In this document: positions 1 through 11,200 of the stretch, piece after piece
Numbering within the stretch: the first letter of the stretch is position 1
Layout of the letters: each line of letters starts with the position of its first letter
Notes under the pieces: model-generated
Told to the model about the DNA's origin: nothing
Seen by the model: the letters and a program-made list of their open reading frames with translations, nothing else
Database searches by the model: none
Assembly (NCBI RefSeq): GCF_030954495.1
Contig: NZ_JAVHUW010000039.1
Span: 1-54,604 of the forward strand
Reading direction: 5' to 3'
DNA: 54,604 nt
Origin: Candidatus Desulfosporosinus nitrosoreducens
Lineage (GTDB): Bacteria > Bacillota > Desulfitobacteriia > Desulfitobacteriales > Desulfitobacteriaceae
Position numbers and translations under genes: made by a program

Positions 1-32
1 AAAGAATTGCTGTAAAGCTTTTTAAAAGCCTG

Positions 33-65
33 TTTACAAACATTCAAACAATCATTATAATGTTT
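33..65 (+). promoter_or_regulatory. arsR promoter with overlapping operator
   Basis: A sigma-A-like promoter is visible: TTTACA at 33-38, a 17-base spacer, and TATAAT at 56-61. An imperfect inverted repeat AAACAT (38-43) / ATGTTT (60-65) spans the spacer and -10 box. ArsR repressors commonly bind such AT-rich dyads over their own promoter, so autoregulation is inferred. Confidence 0.55.
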
Positions 66-94
66 ATTAGATAAATAAAAAAGGGGAAATCGCT

Positions 95-460
95 TTGAAT
101 CATCTTGATAATCATTTCTGTAGTGTAGATTGTCACATTCCCCAGCGACGTTTAAATGAATTAACTCACTCTCTTATTCAGATGGAGGGCGTGACCCCTA
201 TATTCAAAGCTCTTGCAGATGAAACGCGGGTAAAGATAATTTATGCCTTACTGCAAGAACCCAATCTTTGCGTTTGCGATCTTGCGCAGGTTACCGATTT
301 AACGGTCTCAGCGGCTTCTCACCACTTGCGCCTACTTAAAAATTTGGGACTAGCCCGTTCTCACAAAGAAGGTAAGCTCGTACGCTATTGTATCCACGAT
401 GAGCACGTAAAAATCATCTTGGAGGAAGCGCTCAACCATTGCACCCACCTCCCAAGATAA
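95..460 (+). CDS. ArsR/SmtB-family metal-sensing repressor, CadC-like
   Basis: This 121-residue winged-helix protein begins at TTG after AAGGGGA (81-87). Residues about 31-110 form the ArsR fold, with the recognition helix around TVSAASHHLRLLKNLGL. Metal ligands resemble CadC: an N-terminal Cys pair (C9, C13) and a CVCDL motif (C59, C61) would form an alpha-3N site. A C-terminal stretch with D, H and E residues could form the alpha-5 site. In the family, metal binding releases DNA and derepresses the operon. The large activase follows after 51 bases, so it is the likely target. No efflux pump is visible, but the window edge is only 94 bases upstream. The metal specificity is inferred from Cys placement only. 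Confidence 0.85.
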   Translation: MNHLDNHFCSVDCHIPQRRLNELTHSLIQMEGVTPIFKALADETRVKIIYALLQEPNLCVCDLAQVTDLTVSAASHHLRLLKNLGLARSHKEGKLVRYCIHDEHVKIILEEALNHCTHLPR

Positions 461-511
461 CAGCCTTTAATGTAGAATAATTTTGCACAATATATCCAGT
501 GGAGGATGAAG

Positions 512-3500
512 ATGAGTAGAGTTTTAAATATTGGACTTGATGTAGGTTCTACAACTGTAAAACTTGTGGTATTAGAGAACCGGACGATAGTTTATAAAAA
601 CTATTTAAGACATTTTTCCAATATCCGTAATACCGTTGTTATGATGCTTGAGGATGCCAAAGCCATTCTCCAGGGACATCCTTTGACCTTAATGGTCACG
701 GGCTCCGGAGGGTATAACATTTCTCAAACATTAGACGTTCCCTTTATTCAAGAAGTTATGGCTTGCTCCAATGCCATTAAAATTGTCATTCCCAAAACCG
801 ATGCCGCCATAGAACTTGGGGGCGAGGATGCTAAGGTTACCTATTTTGGAGACTCCCTTGAGCAGCGAATGAATGGAACTTGCGCCGGGGGAACCGGAGC
901 CTTTATCGACCAGATGGCCTCTCTCTTGCAAACAGACGCTCAAGGTTTGAATGAACTGGCCAAAAACTATCATACTATTTATCCCATTGCGTCACGTTGC
1001 GGAGTTTTTGCCAAAACTGACATTCAGCCGCTGCTCAATGAAGGAGCTGCCAAAGAAGACATTGCAGTTTCCGTCCTGCAGGCCGTCGTTAACCAGACGA
1101 TCAGCGGTTTGGCTCAAGGACGCCCCATTACGGGAAACGTGGCTTTTTTAGGCGGTCCCTTATTTTTCCTCTCCGAGCTGAGAAAACGCTTTATTGAAAC
1201 CCTTAAGCTTGATGAGAACGGCATCATTTTTCCCGAGGACTCTCAATTTTTTGTGGCCATTGGCGCCGCCCTTTCTTCCCGCGAACAGAAACCTTTTACC
1301 CAAGAGTGCCTTTATGAGCGCGCCCCCATGATTTATAAAATCAACAATGAGGATAATCTGGATCTCAAGCCCTTATTTAAAGACAGCGAAGACTATGAGT
1401 CTTTTAAAAAGAGGCATGCTCAGCACCAGGTCAAACGCGTGGATTTAGAAAGCTATGCGGGAAATGCCTATTTAGGCATCGACGCCGGATCAACGACAAC
1501 GAAACTAGCCCTGATTGATGATGAGGGGAGCTTGCTTTATTCCTTTTACGGCAGCAATCAGGGAAATCCTCTGGAATCAACTATAGAAGCCCTTAAGGCT
1601 CTCTACGGAAAGCTCAATGCCAACATTGCCATCATCAATTCGACGGTTACCGGCTATGGAGAACATCTTATCAAAGCCGCACTAAAAGCCGATATCGGTG
1701 AAATCGAAACCGTAGCCCATTACGCAGCCGCAAACTTTTTCCTGCCGGGCGTTGATTTTGTTTTGGATATCGGCGGTCAGGATATGAAAAGCTTAGTCAT
1801 TCGCAACGGAGTCATTGAATCCATTACTTTAAATGAAGCCTGTTCTTCGGGATGCGGTTCTTTTGTGGAAACCTTTGCTCAATCCCTTAATATGAGTGTC
1901 CAGGAATTTGCCCAGATTGGACTGGAATCAAAACATCCCGTCGATCTGGGGACACGCTGCACCGTTTTTATGAACTCGAAAGTCAAACAGGTTCAGAAAG
2001 AAGGCGCAGAGGTCAGCGATATCTCGGCCGGTATTTCCATTTCCGTCATTAAAAACGCCCTGTTCAAGGTAATCCGCTTGAGGAACGCTGATGAGCTTGG
2101 GAAAAAGATTGTTGTCCAAGGGGGAACATTCTATAACGACACAGTCCTTAGAGCCCTTGAGCAACTTGCCCAGCGCGACGTCGTACGTCCGGATATCGCC
2201 GGAATTATGGGCGCTTTTGGAGCTGCTTTACTCGCTAAAGAACGTTTTGTGACCGGTCATCAAACAACCCTCCTTCCTCTAGAGGAGCTTCAGGAACTCT
2301 CTTCAGAAACCACTATGAAGCGCTGCGGATTATGTGGGAACAACTGCCTTGTTACAATTCGGCGCTTTTCCAACGGCAATGAATTTTTCTCCGGAAACCG
2401 CTGCGAACGGGGAGAAGGCAAAACCATCGTAACGTCTGAAATTCCTAACCTTTTTGCCTATAAATATAAAAGGGTATTTAATTACGTCCCCTTAGCTCCG
2501 GCTCAGGCCGTGAGAGGGACCATCGGAATTCCCAGGGTTTTGAACATTTATGAAGATTACCCCTTCTGGTTCACTTTTTTTACGGAATTGAACTATCGCG
2601 TCATTCTTTCGGGCCGATCTTCAAAACAGCTTTACGAGCTGGGCATGGATACAATCCCCTCGGAATCCGCTTGCTACCCCGCTAAGCTGGCCCATGGCCA
2701 TCTTGCGGATTTAGTGAAAAAAGGGGTAACTAAACTTTTTTACCCGTGTATTCCCTACAATCGCACTGAAGATCCCCAAGCCAATAATCACTACAATTGC
2801 CCTGTCGTCACGTCTTACCCGGAAACAATTAATGCCAACATGGACATTCTCCGAACTCCCAATATAACTTTCTACCACCCTTTCCTGCCCATTGACAACC
2901 CTCGCAGAATGGGCAAACGCTTAATTGAGGAGTTGGCCCCGGAAGGAATCCCCAAGGCTGAAATCCTCAAAGCGATGGAAAAAGCTTACGCCGAATTAGA
3001 TAACTACCACAGGGATATCCAAAAAAAGGGTGAAGAAGCCCTTCACTATATCGCAGACCGCCAAATTAAGGGTATTGTCTTAGGCGGAAGACCCTATCAC
3101 ATTGATCCGGAAATCAATCACGGGATACCGGAAATGATTCAAGCCTACGGTTTTGCAGTCTTGTCAGAAGACTCTATTAACCATTTGGGCCAAGTTGAAC
3201 GGCCTCTTCGGATTGTGGATCAATGGGTTTACCACACCAGATTGTATGCGGCGGCGAGCTATGCCGCCCAGCAGGAGTCCCTGGACTTAATCCAACTGAC
3301 CTCTTTCGGCTGCGGCCTGGACGCTGTTACCACAGACCAGGTTAAAGAAATCCTCGAAGCCTACGGGAAAATTTATACCGTTTTAAAGATCGATGAAATC
3401 AACAATTTAGGGGCCGCCAGAATCCGCGTGCGTTCTTTAATCGCCGCCATTCGGGAACGTGATAAACGAAATGTTACCCCGCAAAGACTCATCACTAAAC

Positions 3501-4741
3501 GCCCCCGGGTAATCTTTACCAAAGAAATGAAAGAAACTCATACCCTTTTAGTTCCGCAGATGTCCCCTATTCACTTTCAGTTTCTCCAGACCGGCTTCGA
3601 AACGGCAGGCTATCGTTTGGAGATTTTACCCTCGGTTGATAAATCCGCCATTGACGAAGGCCTGAAATACGTCCACAACGACGCCTGCTACCCGGCTATT
3701 ATTGTCGTCGGGCAGATTATGAAGGCTTTAGGGTCGGGCAACTATGATTTAAACAACACCTCCGTGATCATCTCTCAAACCGGTGGGGGATGCCGGGCCA
3801 CAAATTATATCGCTTTCATCCGTAAAGCTTTAGCGGATGCTCATCTGGAACATGTCCCCGTTGTTGCTTTAAACACGGGCAGCTCCTCAAGCTTAGAACA
3901 AAATCCGGGCTTTAAAATTACTCTGACCGTCTTTAGAAAACTTATGCAAGGCCTGGTTTATGGAGACCTTCTGATGCGTGTCCTCTACAAAGTACGGCCT
4001 TATGAACTTATTCCTGGTTCGGCTAATAATTTGTACGACAAGTGGGTCAAACAATGCCAGGAGTCCCTGAAGGCCGGCAAACGGAGAGACTTTGTTCAAA
4101 ATGTTCGTGGGATCGTTGCGGATTTCGACAGCCTTCCTATTCACGAAGATTGGATCAAACCTAAGGTTGGCGTCGTGGGAGAAATCCTCGTCAAGTTTCA
4201 CCCCACAGCAAACAATAATATTGTGGAGCTGTTGGAAACCGAAGGCGCTGAGGCTGTTGTCCCCGACCTGGCAGACTTTCTTTTATACGGTGCCTTTGAC
4301 AACCGCATCAAATATGAGCAGTTGTCAGGCAAATTTTGGAGCATGGTTTCCGGAAACTTTACTATCAGCAGGATTGAATCTTACCGGCGCGAAATGAAAG
4401 AAGCCTTAAAAGCCAGTAAGCGCTTCACTCCTCCCAAAGCTATCGAAGAGATTGCTAAGTATGCCCGCAATCACCTCTCACTTTCCAACCAGTCAGGCGA
4501 AGGCTGGTTCCTCACAGGAGAGATGGTCGAATTGATTCGCAGCGGGGTCAACAACATTGTCTGCCTGCAGCCTTTTGCCTGTTTGCCGAATCATATCACA
4601 GGGAAAGGTATGGTTCGGGAGATTCGCCGCTCTTACCCGGCGGCAAACATCGCCCCTATTGACTATGATCCCGGAGCAAGTGAGGTCAATCAGCTCAATC
4701 GGATCAAACTGATGTTGTCCGTAGCCATGGATAATTCCTAA
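512..4741 (+). CDS. Double BadF/BcrA-type acyl-CoA dehydratase activase-like protein
   Basis: About 1,409 residues. I start at the second ATG (512), because the ATG at 506 touches the GGAGG at 501-505. There are two ASKHA ATPase modules, at residues about 4-255 and 320-580. Each starts with a GLDVGSTT or GIDAGSTT phosphate loop and carries HgdC-like cysteines: [11 protein letters not shown] with SRCGVF, then ACSSGCGSF with TRCTVF. Those cysteines hold a [4Fe-4S] cluster in 2-hydroxyacyl-CoA dehydratase activases. A CGLCGNNC motif near 603 leads into a DUF2229-like region (about 670-880), then a COG3581-like C-terminus with [14 protein letters not shown]. The family couples ATP hydrolysis to low-potential electron transfer. 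No dehydratase lies nearby, so the partner is unknown. Its arsR neighbour suggests metal-linked control. Confidence 0.85.
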   Translation: MSRVLNIGLDVGSTTVKLVVLENRTIVYKNYLRHFSNIRNTVVMMLEDAKAILQGHPLTLMVTGSGGYNISQTLDVPFIQEVMACSNAIKIVIPKTDAAIELGGEDAKVTYFGDSLEQRMNGTCAGGTGAFIDQMASLLQTDAQGLNELAKNYHTIYPIASRCGVFAKTDIQPLLNEGAAKEDIAVSVLQAVVNQTISGLAQGRPITGNVAFLGGPLFFLSELRKRFIETLKLDENGIIFPEDSQFFVAIGAALSSREQKPFTQECLYERAPMIYKINNEDNLDLKPLFKDSEDYESFKKRHAQHQVKRVDLESYAGNAYLGIDAGSTTTKLALIDDEGSLLYSFYGSNQGNPLESTIEALKALYGKLNANIAIINSTVTGYGEHLIKAALKADIGEIETVAHYAAANFFLPGVDFVLDIGGQDMKSLVIRNGVIESITLNEACSSGCGSFVETFAQSLNMSVQEFAQIGLESKHPVDLGTRCTVFMNSKVKQVQKEGAEVSDISAGISISVIKNALFKVIRLRNADELGKKIVVQGGTFYNDTVLRALEQLAQRDVVRPDIAGIMGAFGAALLAKERFVTGHQTTLLPLEELQELSSETTMKRCGLCGNNCLVTIRRFSNGNEFFSGNRCERGEGKTIVTSEIPNLFAYKYKRVFNYVPLAPAQAVRGTIGIPRVLNIYEDYPFWFTFFTELNYRVILSGRSSKQLYELGMDTIPSESACYPAKLAHGHLADLVKKGVTKLFYPCIPYNRTEDPQANNHYNCPVVTSYPETINANMDILRTPNITFYHPFLPIDNPRRMGKRLIEELAPEGIPKAEILKAMEKAYAELDNYHRDIQKKGEEALHYIADRQIKGIVLGGRPYHIDPEINHGIPEMIQAYGFAVLSEDSINHLGQVERPLRIVDQWVYHTRLYAAASYAAQQESLDLIQLTSFGCGLDAVTTDQVKEILEAYGKIYTVLKIDEINNLGAARIRVRSLIAAIRERDKRNVTPQRLITKRPRVIFTKEMKETHTLLVPQMSPIHFQFLQTGFETAGYRLEILPSVDKSAIDEGLKYVHNDACYPAIIVVGQIMKALGSGNYDLNNTSVIISQTGGGCRATNYIAFIRKALADAHLEHVPVVALNTGSSSSLEQNPGFKITLTVFRKLMQGLVYGDLLMRVLYKVRPYELIPGSANNLYDKWVKQCQESLKAGKRRDFVQNVRGIVADFDSLPIHEDWIKPKVGVVGEILVKFHPTANNNIVELLETEGAEAVVPDLADFLLYGAFDNRIKYEQLSGKFWSMVSGNFTISRIESYRREMKEALKASKRFTPPKAIEEIAKYARNHLSLSNQSGEGWFLTGEMVELIRSGVNNIVCLQPFACLPNHITGKGMVREIRRSYPAANIAPIDYDPGASEVNQLNRIKLMLSVAMDNS

Positions 4742-4800
4742 AAACCATATCCTTAAATTTAAGCCAAAAGCTAAAACGAGAGCAACCACTATTTTCCGGC

Positions 4801-4829
4801 TTGACACAGACCCCACTTTGTTTTATAGT
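4801..4829 (+). promoter_or_regulatory. Promoter of the metY-metA leader
   Basis: TTGACA at 4801-4806 and TATAGT at 4824-4829 are separated by 17 bases. The start would lie about 35 bases before the first SAM riboswitch helix. Confidence 0.7.
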
Positions 4830-4865
4830 AGCTATAATCCAGGTGAGACAATTATATATTAATTT

Positions 4866-5020
4866 CTCTTATCAAGAGCGGCGGAGGGACTGGCCCTATG
4901 ATGCCCGGCAACCTATAGCTTAAGCTATGAGGTGCTAATTCCTACAGAACCCTAGGTTCTGAAAGATGAGAGTAGCGTGTTAAATAATGCAACGACCGCT
5001 TCTCTGAAGCGGTCGTTTTT
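4866..5020 (+). promoter_or_regulatory. SAM-I (S-box) riboswitch with terminator
   Basis: The aptamer spans 4866-4972. Helix P1 pairs CTCTTATC (4866-4873) with GATGAGAG (4965-4972). The S-box core is clear, with GAGGGACTGGCCC, GATGCCCGGCAACC and the GGTGCTAATTCC block. A rho-independent terminator follows at 4993-5020: CGACCGCTT pairs with GAAGCGGTCG and runs into TTTTT. SAM binding is known to stabilise this arrangement and stop transcription, so metY-metA should be expressed when SAM is low. Confidence 0.96.
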
Positions 5021-5138
5021 ATTTACCGTCGAGACTCCAACCGAAGCTTAGGCAGCCTGCCAAAACCAAAGTTGCTTTAAGATCACCTGCCTGTGCTGAG
5101 CATGGGCAAAGGCATCAGCTCAAAAAAAACAATAGTAA

Positions 5139-6446
<1,308 letters not shown>

Positions 6447-6525
6447 GAGGTATCACGCTCAGGCTTGAGCAACGCTTTACACTTCGCGTCTTGAGCCTCG
6501 TGCCTCGCAAAGGTGGTTAGTTGCA

Positions 6526-7449
6526 ATGCCTATTAAAATCCCCGAACATTTACCCGCTATGGAGATACTTAACCGTGAAAACATTTTTGTCATGGGAGAC
6601 GAGCGCGCCTATCACCAGGATATCCGCCCTCTTAAAATTGTGATTCTCAACCTTATGCCCCGCAAAGAGACCACTGAAACCCAACTGTTGAGACTGCTCG
6701 GAAATTCTCCTTTACAGGTTGAAATCACTCTTTTGCGTATTGAAAGCCATCTTTCCAAAAACACCTCTCAGGAACATTTAGATGCTTTTTACCAAAGCTT
6801 TAATGACATCAAGCATCACAAATATGACGGTATGATTATCACCGGGGCACCTGTGGAGCACCTGGAATTTGAAGAGGTTACCTATTGGAATGATCTTCAG
6901 GCCATTATGGAGTGGACCAAAAACCACGTCACCTCTACCTTTCACATCTGCTGGGGTTCCCAAGCCGGCCTGTATTATCACTATGGTATCCCCAAATACC
7001 CTTTAACGGCAAAGATTTTTGGCATTTTCAAACACGATGTCAATAAAAGCGGCCTCAATGGTTCTCAGCTCCTGCGAGGTTTCGACGACGAATTTTATGT
7101 TCCCCATTCCCGCCATACGGAAATTAAACGCAGTGATCTCCTCAAGCATCCGGAGTTGGAAATTTTGTCCGAGTCTGACGAAGCCGGGGTCTATATCGCG
7201 GTTTCCAAAGATGGCCGTCAGGTGTTTGTTTCCGGGCACTCTGAATACGATACATTGACCCTCAAAGAAGAATACGAGCGTGATCTCGCCAAAGGTCTGC
7301 TCATTGCACTCCCTAAAAACTATTTTCCCAACAACGACCCCACAAAAACCCCGGTCCATAAGTGGCGATCTCATACGAATTTACTTTTTCAAAATTGGTT
7401 GAATTATTATGTCTACCAGGAAACACCGTATGATTTAGGCGGCCGCTAA
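6526..7449 (+). CDS. metA: Homoserine O-acetyltransferase (MetA family)
   Basis: This 307-residue MetA-family acyltransferase activates homoserine for the adjacent sulfhydrylase. The catalytic cysteine is C142 in [10 protein letters not shown]; a histidine and glutamate lie in FVSGHSEYD, matching the E. coli H235/E237 pair. Position 111 is glutamate (ITGAPVE). In this family Glu111 is associated with acetyl-CoA use and Gly111 with succinyl-CoA, so I call it an acetyltransferase, which fits MetY. It has no promoter of its own that I can see and shares the SAM riboswitch. Function is confident; acyl donor is inferred from one residue. Confidence 0.93.
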   Translation: MPIKIPEHLPAMEILNRENIFVMGDERAYHQDIRPLKIVILNLMPRKETTETQLLRLLGNSPLQVEITLLRIESHLSKNTSQEHLDAFYQSFNDIKHHKYDGMIITGAPVEHLEFEEVTYWNDLQAIMEWTKNHVTSTFHICWGSQAGLYYHYGIPKYPLTAKIFGIFKHDVNKSGLNGSQLLRGFDDEFYVPHSRHTEIKRSDLLKHPELEILSESDEAGVYIAVSKDGRQVFVSGHSEYDTLTLKEEYERDLAKGLLIALPKNYFPNNDPTKTPVHKWRSHTNLLFQNWLNYYVYQETPYDLGGR

Positions 7450-7470
7450 ATTGCCATCTGCACTATAAAG

Positions 7471-7525
7471 AAAAAGGGAATTGCAAGACGAATTCCGGTT
7501 CGTGGAGCAAGTTCCCTTTTCTTTT
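7471..7525 (+). terminator. Terminator after metA
   Basis: AAAAGGGAA (7472-7480) pairs with TTCCCTTTT (7512-7520), followed by a pyrimidine-rich CTTTTC run. It ends the metY-metA operon. Confidence 0.75.
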
Positions 7526-7679
7526 CCCAAAAACAACACTGCGAACCCCCGAAAGCCGCAGTGTTATACCTAAAATCTGTTCTCGCCAGAAAACTTCTCT
7601 TCGTTTAAAAACTTTATTCTAGCAAATTTTAACGTAATAGTTCTCTTAAAGCCGGGCAAGCTACGTTTAGAAATACGAG

Positions 7680-8309
7680 GTGATAATTTTGAGAAAGATA
7701 AATGACAGGTTTTGGTTAGGCACCATATCGGGCCTCGGAGGGAATTTAGCTAAATTAATGGCGGAACAACTGTTTAATAGAATCGGCTTCACGAAAACGA
7801 ATGGTTATACAACTGCTGCGGGAATTTTTTTAAAAAAATCCAAGGTTGCATCCCCATACGGTAGAGCCGTGGGAATCCTTGCCGACAATATGATTGCTGT
7901 GGGACTCGGGGTAACTTGTACATATTGGCTTACGCTTATGGGAAAAGATAGGTTTCTGATTAAAGGCGCCGGATTGGGAGCTGCAGAGTGGGCCTCGCTA
8001 TACGGAGTCGTTTCCAAACTTGGGGCAACGACAATATACCCCGTAAAGCCTCAAGACGCACTCGCTACATTCGTATCTCATCTTTTGTTTGGCCTGACAA
8101 AAACCACTATTGCCGTCACTTTAGGGGATGAACGTTTATTCAAGCCCAAAAACCTGACTTTAGAAATTAATCATCCGCAAAGTTTCAAACCTAAGCCCAG
8201 AGAGACAAGCACTAACTCTCAATCCCTAAGATATCTAAGTAAAAGCAATCGCCCACATAATTTCCCGCACCCCCAGGAATCCTTATCTCACTTTCCCTCG
8301 CCTTCATAA
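7680..8309 (+). CDS. Unknown protein with glycine-rich hydrophobic segments
   Basis: About 206-209 residues that I do not recognise. The reading frame opens at GTG 7680, but AGGTGA (7678-7683) would better serve the TTG at 7689, giving 206 residues. The centre has hydrophobic, glycine-rich stretches (AVGILADNMIAVGLGVTCTY and FLIKGAGLGAAEWASLYGVV) that could be two or three membrane helices. A further one may cover DALATFVSHLLFGLTKTT. The tail after about residue 160 is polar, rich in Pro, Ser and Lys, and probably disordered. It stands alone between metA and the oppositely directed cooS. No function is proposed. Confidence 0.6.
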   Translation: MIILRKINDRFWLGTISGLGGNLAKLMAEQLFNRIGFTKTNGYTTAAGIFLKKSKVASPYGRAVGILADNMIAVGLGVTCTYWLTLMGKDRFLIKGAGLGAAEWASLYGVVSKLGATTIYPVKPQDALATFVSHLLFGLTKTTIAVTLGDERLFKPKNLTLEINHPQSFKPKPRETSTNSQSLRYLSKSNRPHNFPHPQESLSHFPSPS

Positions 8310-8487
8310 GCCCTTCCCTATCTATAGGAAATGATAAACATCCTTTGCAAGATTCCCATTTAGACCCATCAATGTCCCAGCCGAAGGATAGCGGGCCTTA
8401 TCCTTTTCCCAAAACCTCTGCCATAGTGTCAATTCTTGCCATAACCGTCGTCTTGTCAAGGTTAACAGACCTAATTACTTTAAAATA

Positions 8488-8532
8488 ATAGGTGGATAGA
8501 TCTTCTACTGTTCTACTGATCTGTCCACCTAT
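8488..8532 (-). terminator. Terminator after cooS
   Basis: A 15-base stem ATAGGTGGATAGATC (8488-8502) pairs with GATCTGTCCACCTAT (8518-8532) with one G-U pair. On the minus strand it is followed by TATTTTAAAG. It lies just past the cooS stop codon. The rest of 8310-8543 shows nothing else I can identify. Confidence 0.65.
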
Positions 8533-8543
8533 TCGTCATTTAG

Positions 8544-10457
8544 TTAGCTTAGCCCTAACCCTTTTCTTTTAGCTAAAATATGAGCTTCAATATTATTGGC
8601 GACTTCCACGGGATCATCTCCCAGAGCAATCTTTCCTCCGGTTAAACCCTCAACATCCTGAGTCAGGAGCTTTACAAGTTGAGGCGCCCCTGTGACGAAG
8701 GGAGTCGGAGATAAATGAGTATAGGCACCATAAGCGACAGCAAACACCCCATCAATCGTGGCCTTTTGCTCCATCCATTCAGGAGCGGTAACAGCAATCG
8801 GCAGTTGAGGAACATCGACATCCAGATGATCCGCCAGTGCTGTTACCAGCATAGAGATTCTGCCCGTATCCGTACAAGTGCCAAAACTCAAAACCGGCGG
8901 GATTTTCAAAGCGCTGCATACTTCTCCCAAGCCTTTACCGGCCATCTTAACAGCTTCAAGGTTACAAAGCCCCGCCACTTCCAAGGCATGATTGCCGCAC
9001 CCTCCGGCTATAACCAAAATATCCTTTTTAATAAGTTCTTTCGTTAGGTTCACAGTGTTCCAGTCCTGGGGCCCATTTCTTAAGGTGGAACAATTGGCTA
9101 AGGCGACAACTCCTTTGATTTTTCCGGCGGCAATGACATCAACCAACGGATCGAGCTTGTTGCCTAAAACTCCCAAAACTGCTTCCGTTGAAAAACCCGC
9201 GATCGCTTTTTGAGTGATTTGGGGTACCTTGGCAACTATGTTTCCATGTCGCTTTTTAAAATTTTCGATACTTAAATTAATAAGCTGATCCGCCATGCTT
9301 TCAACATCACAGGGGTGATACGGTATTTTATGTTCCAGACCCGGAACTCCAATAATCGTGCTGACACTTACCATAGTGACTTGGTATTTTTCAGCATACA
9401 TATCAATGGCCGGCGGAGAACAATTCTCCTCCATGGCTAAAACATCAACAGTCCCTGTCGCCAGCAGAGGCTCTATGGAGAGCCAATTCCCCATAAGCCC
9501 TACAAAGACAGCGTCGGTTTCAAACCTTTGCAGCAACTCCTGCCCTGTTTCGATGGAACCAACAATTCTCAGCCCTTTGGCGCCGGCTGCCTTGGCCCTC
9601 GCCTGGATTTCAGGGGTTCTGGCCTTTTGAATAGTTGCAACACCTGCCCAAGGCTGATGTCCGTTAAAAACGATGTTAATGTAATCCGGGTCCATAATCC
9701 CCAAATCAACGGTAACCTCGTGAGGATGAGGGGTACCGAATAAGATATCCTGAACCATTTCCAGTCCGATCTGAGCATTATAAATTGTAGCCAGCCCTAA
9801 GCGCAAAGCCTTGAGAGCCAGAGAAACATAATCGCCGTCAACATTCGTTAAACAGCTTGCCACAGCGTTCTGCTCTTCATGAACGGCACCTGCCGGATAA
9901 ATATGTAGATCTCTCCAGATCTGTTTTCTCTTTTTGGGGGCAAATGCCTCAACCATGAGATTCGGTTCTTCCGTCCCAATGTTCATTTGCCGGTTAAGCA
10001 AATCCGCCAATTGAATTGCCATCTGGTTAGCATCCTGATTGGCATTAATTCCAAGCGTCTCACACATCCATTTTAATTTATCAGGATCAGCAATTTTAAA
10101 AGGGGTTTTCCCTTCTCCCGTTGCCCGGAGAGTTCGGAACGCTTCGTAGGCGTGATGACTGTATGTCCCTGCACCCATAATATTTTGCAGTAGCAGCTTT
10201 CTCATCGCCATAGCGTCCGCTCCGATCCCGCAAACGCCTTTGTCCTGACCGCTCTTCTCACTAATCCGGCAGGGTCCGTTTGAACATTGCTGACAGCTAA
10301 GACCTTGCAAGCAAAAGTTACAGCGAATTTTTTCCTGTTTAGCCCAGCGGTCAAAGACATTAGACATTCCATCTTCTCTAATTCTAGGCAGCATTTCCTC
10401 CACAGAATTATGATAGCTTACCCGTCCCTCTGACTTCTCTAAGATTGTTTCAGGCAT
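8544..10457 (-). CDS. cooS: Anaerobic Ni-Fe carbon monoxide dehydrogenase catalytic subunit
   Basis: 637 residues, the normal length for CooS, which interconverts CO and CO2 in the cytoplasm. The N-terminal cysteines in CNFCLQGLSCQQCSNGPCRI supply the surface and intermediate iron-sulfur clusters. C-cluster regions are recognisable, including the late block FGTCTDTGRISML and the GGCGNHALEVAG segment. AAAGGAGG precedes ATG 10457. No cooF, cooC or acs gene adjoins it, so it is a stand-alone copy. Its electron partner and nickel chaperone must lie elsewhere. It could serve CO oxidation or the carbonyl branch that also receives methyl groups from the corrinoid systems here; that link is inference. 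Confidence 0.95.
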   Translation of the reverse strand: MPETILEKSEGRVSYHNSVEEMLPRIREDGMSNVFDRWAKQEKIRCNFCLQGLSCQQCSNGPCRISEKSGQDKGVCGIGADAMAMRKLLLQNIMGAGTYSHHAYEAFRTLRATGEGKTPFKIADPDKLKWMCETLGINANQDANQMAIQLADLLNRQMNIGTEEPNLMVEAFAPKKRKQIWRDLHIYPAGAVHEEQNAVASCLTNVDGDYVSLALKALRLGLATIYNAQIGLEMVQDILFGTPHPHEVTVDLGIMDPDYINIVFNGHQPWAGVATIQKARTPEIQARAKAAGAKGLRIVGSIETGQELLQRFETDAVFVGLMGNWLSIEPLLATGTVDVLAMEENCSPPAIDMYAEKYQVTMVSVSTIIGVPGLEHKIPYHPCDVESMADQLINLSIENFKKRHGNIVAKVPQITQKAIAGFSTEAVLGVLGNKLDPLVDVIAAGKIKGVVALANCSTLRNGPQDWNTVNLTKELIKKDILVIAGGCGNHALEVAGLCNLEAVKMAGKGLGEVCSALKIPPVLSFGTCTDTGRISMLVTALADHLDVDVPQLPIAVTAPEWMEQKATIDGVFAVAYGAYTHLSPTPFVTGAPQLVKLLTQDVEGLTGGKIALGDDPVEVANNIEAHILAKRKGLGLS

Positions 10458-10661
10458 GGCCTATCCTCCTTTATTAACTGCTAAAGAAAGTTTGCTCATT
10501 AGAATACTTAAATATGTACATGCTATAACAGAACCGGCGATACTTTCCGACAGTTAATTGAGGATTGACAGCCAATAATTTGGCTTACGAGAGTCAGTCT
10601 GCCGTTTAGTTAGCAGAGAATTTGAGAAAATAACACTGTATCTATTTATGGAGGGATGAAC

Positions 10662-11009
10662 ATGGACGAAATTACCGCCAAAAAACCCGGCTCAGAACAC
10701 CTTAAAGCAAAACAAATTGTCTATTATGTCTTGGGGGTTATCGAGGTCTTATTTGCTTTTCGGCTTGTCTTTAAACTTCTGGGAGCCAACCCCCAAAGCC
10801 CGTTCGTATCTCTGATCTACTCTATAACCCAAGTGTTTTTAGCTCCTTTTTCCGGAATTTTCCCATCGGCTGTTACCAAAGGTCTGGAAACTCAGTCTGT
10901 ACTGGAACCCTCAACCATCATCGCCATGATCGTCTATGCTATCCTAGCCTGGGGAGTGATTAAACTGATTGAAATTAACCGAACTCCACGTCATACGGAA
11001 ACACATTAA
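10662..11009 (+). CDS. yggT: YggT family membrane protein
   Basis: 115 residues from ATG 10662. The ATG at 10656 directly abuts GGAGGG (10650-10655) and is unlikely. Two hydrophobic blocks flank a loop: IVYYVLGVIEVLFAFRLVFK and STIIAMIVYAILAWGVIKLI. The LLGANPQSPFVSLIYSIT and FLAPFSGIFP motifs are typical of YggT/YlmG proteins, which are linked to division-site and membrane organisation in other bacteria. It diverges from cooS across a 200-base region; no specific relation is implied. Confidence 0.8.
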   Translation: MDEITAKKPGSEHLKAKQIVYYVLGVIEVLFAFRLVFKLLGANPQSPFVSLIYSITQVFLAPFSGIFPSAVTKGLETQSVLEPSTIIAMIVYAILAWGVIKLIEINRTPRHTETH

Positions 11010-11109
11010 ATGCCCAAAACAGGCCAAGGGCGCAGCAAAACTTCTACAGTTTCACCGCGCCCGGCCGGTAGGACTTCGGACTGCCAAAAGCCCCTGAATT
11101 CTAAAATTA

Positions 11110-11146
11110 ATCCCCATCAAATTGACCTCGGCAATCTGATGGGGAT
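11110..11146 (-). terminator. Terminator after sucD
   Basis: ATCCCCATCAAATTG pairs with CAATCTGATGGGGAT around a short loop. On the minus strand the stem runs into TTAATTTTAG. It may also stop transcripts from yggT. Confidence 0.6.
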
Positions 11147-11200
11147 AGTTCATGTATAGAGTTTAAACTAAGCTTATGCTCCCTTCCGATTGTTCGGAAG

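Noticed and set aside
3893..4816. Long frames antisense to the activase gene
   Set aside because: They are shadows of a strongly conserved coding region, with no ribosome sites or recognisable domains.
10458..10661. A CO-sensor (CooA-like) binding site upstream of cooS
   Set aside because: I found no convincing dyad of that type; the apparent half-sites were not symmetrical.
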